Below the pieces are notes generated by a model. It had not been told where the DNA came from. It did no database searches and was given only the letters and a program-made list of their open reading frames with translations. Of a DNA stretch of 64,000 bases, positions 59,136 through 64,000 are shown piece after piece. This DNA comes from Bemisia tabaci (Eukaryota; Arthropoda; Insecta; Hemiptera; Aleyrodidae). The stretch is taken from positions 25,805,372 to 25,869,371 of the forward strand of contig NC_092797.1 of NCBI RefSeq assembly GCF_918797505.1, in the 5' to 3' direction. Position numbers and translations under genes: made by a program. How positions within the stretch are numbered: the stretch's first letter is position 1; every line of letters starts with the position of its first letter.

Positions 59136-60297
59136 TGGTGCTTTAAGAGCTAATTACTGTGGATTTTTGCAGATCCCTCTGGCCATAATGGCTGTCCATT
59201 AATATTTGGGGTTTTCACGCTGTACCACGAAACTAAAAAATTCTGTATGAAAATTGTGATTATTCCAAACTTTTGGTCCCAATTATTATTCTTTCAAAAG
59301 GAGAGGAACAGTTTTTTTTAAATGCAATTTTTCTGCAAAGAAATTCGTTTAAACGTAAAGAATTAAAAGTAATTGGTTTACTGTTTCATGCATTCGTCTG
59401 ATCGTGATGGATTGCAAACTAGGATTAATGATTTTCTGATTTCACTATCGATGTAAAAGTTTCACGTTACGTGATCTCTAATTCTTACCTGATCATTATA
59501 GGGAGATCACCTGCGAGTCTTTGGCATCTGAGACTCCTCCTTCATTTTTATAATGTACAAGTTGAAATTACGATCAATCCACAAGAAACACTATAAAATG
59601 TTTACGAAGCATTCCTCGAATGGATTCTGTCGTCAAAATAATATTATTTGAAAAACTCGAGCACGGTTTTATTTAATTTTCTCCGGGGGCGATGTAATTA
59701 AAATTTATGTCGAACAAATTTGAGAGTTTAAGCTCCCTCCCCTTTCGCCCTTCCCCTAATCGAATCCACTCAGGAGCTTTCAGTCAGGGTCTTGGAGACG
59801 CGCGGGCACTTCGAATCATAAATAAAAACTTTTATTTTAAAACAGAAGCGCTGGGATGGAAAAAAAAAGTAATTTGGATTAGGTTAAGAGTTGCGAGGTC
59901 AAAAATTATTGATTCCACATTTCGGTGTTTCCTTTGCTCGGTGGCAAAGAAAAGACGACTCAGGAGGGGGCGGGGGGGGGGGGGGGGGCTCTGCGGGGCG
60001 AGCGGCGAAATCAAGAGGGCGTCCCACTGATTTATTCCCCGCTATTTAATTTCTGTTCTGCTCGGAGTTAAAACAATAGCGAACGCAGCTTTTACAAAGT
60101 GTCTTTGGAGCTATCCTAAAGCATCGCTTCTTCAATAAATTAAGCTCACGGTCCCGACTGTGTCCGACGATTAAAGTTGTTTGTGCGCTGGGGGACACCA
60201 ATTAAAGTGCCCTTTGACTCGGCTTCAACATTTGCGGTGCGCCAGGAATTTCTGCCTCGTTCTTTGCTAACTCACTTCCGGTGCTCTGGTTCAAAAT
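59136..60297. other. Non-coding, no recognised feature
   Basis: G-run at about 59971-59988. The frame at 59707-60030 is unsupported. Confidence 0.4.
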
Positions 60298-60931
60298 TGG
60301 ACGTATACGCATTAAGACATGAGCCCTGAGACCCACTAGAATACACGCATAACAGGGCTCACGTCATAATTCACGTAATTCCGTTTGGTAGAAATACGTG
60401 CAATAGAGATGATGCATGTGTGAGGAATTTGCGATTTGACTGTTGATTCTTATGTAACAGTTCGCGAGAAACACGATGTGGCCACTGGTTTTCTCTGCAA
60501 TCAACTCCCGAGCTCAAAAAAAGCTCTCAAAGTGAGGCCAAAATGGAGGGGGTATCCCACGCTATCCTGAGAGTCCACCTTTACATCAAGACAAACTCTC
60601 CATGCAAAGATAGGGAACAAATACATTAGCAGGGTTGCCGTGTTTTCAGTTTTGGAGTCCCCAAATAAAGTGGCAGCCCTGTTAATGTATTTGCTCCCTA
60701 TCTTTGCATGGAGAGTTTGTCTTGATGTAGAGGTGGACTCTCGATATAGCGCGGAATATCCCCTCCATTTTGGCCTCAACTTGAGAGCTTTTTTTGAGCT
60801 TGGGGGTTGATTTGAGAGAAAACCAGTGGCACCATCGTGTTTCTCGCAAACTTTTACATAAGAATCAACAGTCAAATTGCAAATTCCTCACACATGCAAC
60901 ATCTCCATTCCGTTTGGTAGAAATACGTCCA
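60298..60931. mobile_element. TGGACG MITE, copy 2, with a foldback element inserted
   Basis: Starts TGGACGTATACGCATTAAGA and contains the family GACATGAGCCC and AGGGCTCACGTCAT motifs. The right terminus is present twice, at 60378-60402 and 60907-60931, on the two sides of the foldback. Confidence 0.75.
60400..60906. mobile_element. Foldback element, copy 2 (intact, arms about 230 bp)
   Basis: Long inverted arms (GCATGTGTGAGGAATTTGCG ... TCCATGCAAAGATAGGGA and inverse) around a loop that is itself partly palindromic (CAGGGTTGCC / GGCAGCCCTG). Bounded by 22-bp direct repeats. The 124-codon frame across it is not a gene. Confidence 0.88.
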
Positions 60932-62448
60932 ATTGATCGAACAATCGTTGAATTTGAACGAAAAGCATCACTTTCAAACCTCAAGTCTGAGTGAAGATAA
61001 ATTTGAATATTCATGAAATTTTTAGAGTCCAGAAATTTGATCAAGCTATAAATTGAGTTTTTTGGTGTAATCATTCGTATCCCGGTTTCATCTCAAACAG
61101 TTTTTCGTTGGATCAGTCAATAGGTTGATGCTTGAAGCGACTCAAAAAGGGATGAACTTCCACGTCTGTATAAATTGCCTATTTTAACCTTTTAATTTTC
61201 CACTGATTAGTTCGTTTGTGGAATTTTTGACGTGACAGTCATGTTTCAAGTGGATTTTTGACTGATAAACACGCATTCTGGTCGCTTTTGTTATGATCCC
61301 GGCTTTCAGCTCACCATCTAAGCGAACTTTTGATCGAGTTTAATTCATTTTCGCATCGTACTGGACCGTCGTAAATGTAATTTCATCAAAGTAGATGTGT
61401 TCATCGTTTTCATTGGAGCCATTGGAATTCACTGTTGGAGGTTAAATGAATTGAACTATTGCAACCGGTAGCAACAAAATTTATCAATGCTTTGCTGTGC
61501 AATAAAGTCTGACCTCCCGTAATACTCATGCATAATTTTTTTGATTGAAATTCTCATACAGTAGAACCTCGACTATGCGCGATTCAGAATAACTGCGGTC
61601 AGTTTGAGCAGCCTATTTTAATACAAATAAATATCCCAAACCTCCATCGGAAATGTCTTCTACAAGTGATGTATCCCTTTTTTGTTTAACAGGTGAAAAT
61701 ATTCAATTCATTCTTAACTAAGTAATAGTTCTGTTCCTCTTCTAATATATGACAATATAAGTCTTTACACGATTTAATTCACAAACGGCCTCTCCAATTT
61801 TGTAATTTTTTCCAACCAGGTTCCATGGTTTTGGATCACCCGCGATTTTCAAGTATCCGAATTACCTCCGGTCTTGAGCTCCGCAGATAGTGGAGACTTT
61901 ACTGTATTCTTAGTTTTACGCCTTGTCAACACGAGCGCGGTTCGAGGAACTTCGGGTGAACTTGTTTCAGGAACTTGTTATAACTCACCTGTAACTTGTT
62001 CCTGGAACCTACAGTTCGCGGAACTAATTCGTCCTAACTGCGGTTTTGTGGACAAGGCCTGTATGTTTGTCGCAGGAAAATAGAACAGGCGTTCTATGAA
62101 ATGTTTTGATTTTATGACGGAAAAATCACGAGTTTTCAATATTGTGGGAAAAATAACTCATCAAATCTACGAACTCGCATCGCGTTTCTTTCCTCTTCAA
62201 ATGCTCCTCGTATATTTCAAATTTAAATTGTGAAAAATGTGTTTTATGACATGCTGCGAATTTGAAAACAAATGTTTATCTAGAGGCTAAAAACTCGTTT
62301 AAAATAGTAACTTATTACATTCACATTTTTACAGAAAATTCTCTCTTAAACTATGAGCAATGCATTTTGTGGAAAATGAGGAAAATTATCAGAATATTAA
62401 TTTAGGTGATACAATTTGACTATTTGCTTAGGCAATTGACTATTTGCT
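60932..62448. other. Non-coding, no recognised feature
   Basis: AT-rich, no supported gene. Confidence 0.45.
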
Positions 62449-62457
62449 TGCGACACA

Positions 62458-62687
62458 CAGTAGATTGAGTCAACCAGAGAGGTCGATCGTAAAATTTTTG
62501 ACTAAAACTGCTAATTTTGATGTATATTTTGTCACATTATACATTTTTCTGGGTGTTCCTGGAAGAAAATTTTACTAAAGCACCAATGGAGCCACTTTGA
62601 AAACCTCAAAGTTTTGTTTAGACTAGGTTATAAGCTTTTAAAGTTTCCAAATTTTGTCCGACCTCTCCAGTCGAGGTCGATTCACTG
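62458..62687. mobile_element. CAGTNGAT MITE, copy 2 (perfect 9-bp TSD)
   Basis: 230 bp with ends CAGTAGATTGAGTC and GGTCGATTCACTG, flanked by TGCGACACA at 62449-62457 and 62688-62696. Confidence 0.87.
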
Positions 62688-62787
62688 TGCGACACATTCT
62701 GGATACTTAAAATCGTGCAGTTGGCCATCGTCGGTTTGATATGGAGCCGGGGTCAGACGAAAACTGGAAGAGCGATCAAATACCACA

Positions 62788-62911
62788 TGGACGGATTTCT
62801 GCCAAACGGAACCATATGCATTATGACGTGAGCCCTGTTGTGCATATATTCTCATGGATCCCAAGGCTCATGTCTGATTGCAAATAGTTCCGTTTTGCAG
62901 AAACACGTCCG
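62788..62911. mobile_element. TGGACG MITE, copy 3
   Basis: Ends TGGACGGATTTCTGCCAAAC and an inverse ending GCAGAAACACGTCCG. The interior is inverted relative to copy 1 (GACGTGAGCCC ... GGCTCATGTC). Confidence 0.8.
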
Positions 62912-63438
62912 CTTGATGACCCGTTGGCCGGCGCGGCTTTTACGACTCTTTGGGCGTTAGGTTCGTGGGAGCGGGATGTGGGTTAACTGAGCGGGCTCTC
63001 CGTCATTATCTGTGTCGGGCTGTCGCTGTCGGAGACCGGACCCGGCGCAGCGGAGCACGTCGTATTGCATCGCGGCTGCTGCAGGCGCCTTTTGTTCTTG
63101 GGCCGGTCCCCGCCCCCGCCCGGTCAACGGCTTCCACTCGGCTACGTGGCATTTTATGAGCGGCAATTATTGCCAACCCGGCTCCTGCATCGCGGAATCA
63201 ATAACCTCCTCCAAACAAGTTACTTTTATCCGGGCCCCTGATATACTTCCTCGGGGTCAACGGAATCATGAGTGCTATCTCATGAGCCCCGCTTAATGTC
63301 CTTCCCAGTCGCTTGTTTTATTTCTCGATTCTTATTTTATTTGTTACATGTAGCGTGGTATTACTTTGCAATGGGGCCCTTGCAATTTGCAGTTTAAGTA
63401 CTGGTTCCTACGTAAAATATAACGAGGAACACTGAACA
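62912..63438. other. GC-rich non-coding stretch
   Basis: 62930-63250 is notably GC-rich. Opposed frames on both strands show no domain. A distant promoter or CpG-rich patch cannot be judged from sequence alone. Confidence 0.35.
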
Positions 63439-63693
63439 CTGCCGTGCTAAGGAAGAACGCCGTATGAACATTCGAGAGTTTCCAACTTTCCCGTGATAAA
63501 ACATATATTTTGGACGACACTCATGCACATTTTTCTTTGAAATTTCCGGATATTTCAGAGTAAATTGCGTACAAAATTGTCTGAAGATGTAGGAAAAAAA
63601 TATTCACTGTTTTCCCAGTAAATTCGGTTTTTATCGAAGGAGAAACTTGGCAACGTCTGAAGGCTCATACCGCGTTCTTCCTTGGCACGGCAG
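63439..63693. mobile_element. CTGCCGTG MITE, copy 5
   Basis: 255 bp with ends CTGCCGTGCTAAGGAAGAAC and an inverse ending CTTGGCACGGCAG. The interior matches copy 1 well. Confidence 0.87.
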
Positions 63694-63699
63694 GACACG

Positions 63700-64000
63700 A
63701 GATGGTGCAGCTCAAAAAAAGCTCGCAAAGTTGAGGCCGTGATGAAGGGTATGTCCCGCGAGCTACCCAGAAAGTTCATCTCTATATCGTCACCTTCTGG
63801 CCAAAGTATCACAAGCGCCTTGCGACGTTTAAAAATTTCCGCCGCCATTTTATTTTTGTACAGGGAAATTGTTCAACGAAGCTGTCCGAAAGTGTCACCG
63901 AATCATCTTTGTGCTGCCGATAAAATTCAGTGAAATTTTCAAACAGATTCAACCAACAATTTCTCTGCAAAAAAATCAAATGGCGGCGGAAATTTTGAAA
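63700..64000. mobile_element. Partial foldback relative running off the window end
   Basis: GCAGCTCAAAAAAAGCTCGC at 63703 onward parallels the foldback arm at 60.5 kb with many changes. Further in, AAATTTCCGCCGCCATTT (about 63832) is mirrored by AAATGGCGGCGGAAATTT (about 63979), so the element is palindromic and continues past the end. Confidence 0.6.

Noticed and set aside
60501..60875. 124-codon minus frame
   Set aside because: Runs across both arms and the loop of the foldback element.

Overview
The window looks like nuclear DNA of an insect, probably a sap-feeding hemipteran. It is AT-rich, has one spliced cuticle-protein gene, very low coding density and many small non-autonomous DNA transposons. 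From memory the repeat families resemble those of the whitefly Bemisia tabaci, but I could not check this and treat it as inference. There is no sign of bacterial, organellar or viral coding sequence, and no rRNA, tRNA or CRISPR.

Only one gene is convincing. At 28056-31019 on the minus strand lies the large last coding exon of a secreted TWEEDLE-family (DUF243) cuticular protein. A normal DUF243 core of about 100 residues sits inside a protein of almost 990 residues. In front of the core is a Gly-His-Pro repeat region, and behind it is a Ser-rich region built on a WSTSSP repeat. The exon opens with a good splice acceptor in the middle of the signal peptide, so a tiny first exon must lie upstream (higher coordinates). 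The candidates at 42596-42607 and 38849-38875 are speculative. A polyadenylation signal lies about 265 bases past the stop.

The rest is mainly a layered mosaic of MITEs and foldback elements, many still with visible target-site duplications (TSDs). 1-5.6 kb holds a giant palindrome nested in a CGACGGTG MITE, and a foldback split by a 965-bp CCCTGG element. 6.5-13.1 kb holds two GGCCTGG MITEs, a CAGGGCCGG hAT element and a triple nest. 15-24 kb holds an ATCGAT-rich minisatellite, a Harbinger-like MITE, a GGTAA/TTACC-rich element and a second CAGGGCCGG copy. 31-42 kb, possibly the gene's long first intron, holds two more CCCTGG elements and assorted MITEs. 45-53 kb holds CAGTGGCG and TAGAG hAT-like MITEs and a three-deep nest at 50.8-51.5 kb. 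54.9-59.1 kb holds a tandem unit of about 285 bp in two opposed arrays. 60-64 kb holds a 507-bp foldback flanked by 22-bp direct repeats, and further MITEs.

The most interesting signals are the oversized TWEEDLE protein, the CCCTGG family with 2-bp TSDs and a 76-bp central palindrome, the sharing of part of that palindrome with an unrelated hAT family, and the nearly perfect 1.3-kb palindrome.
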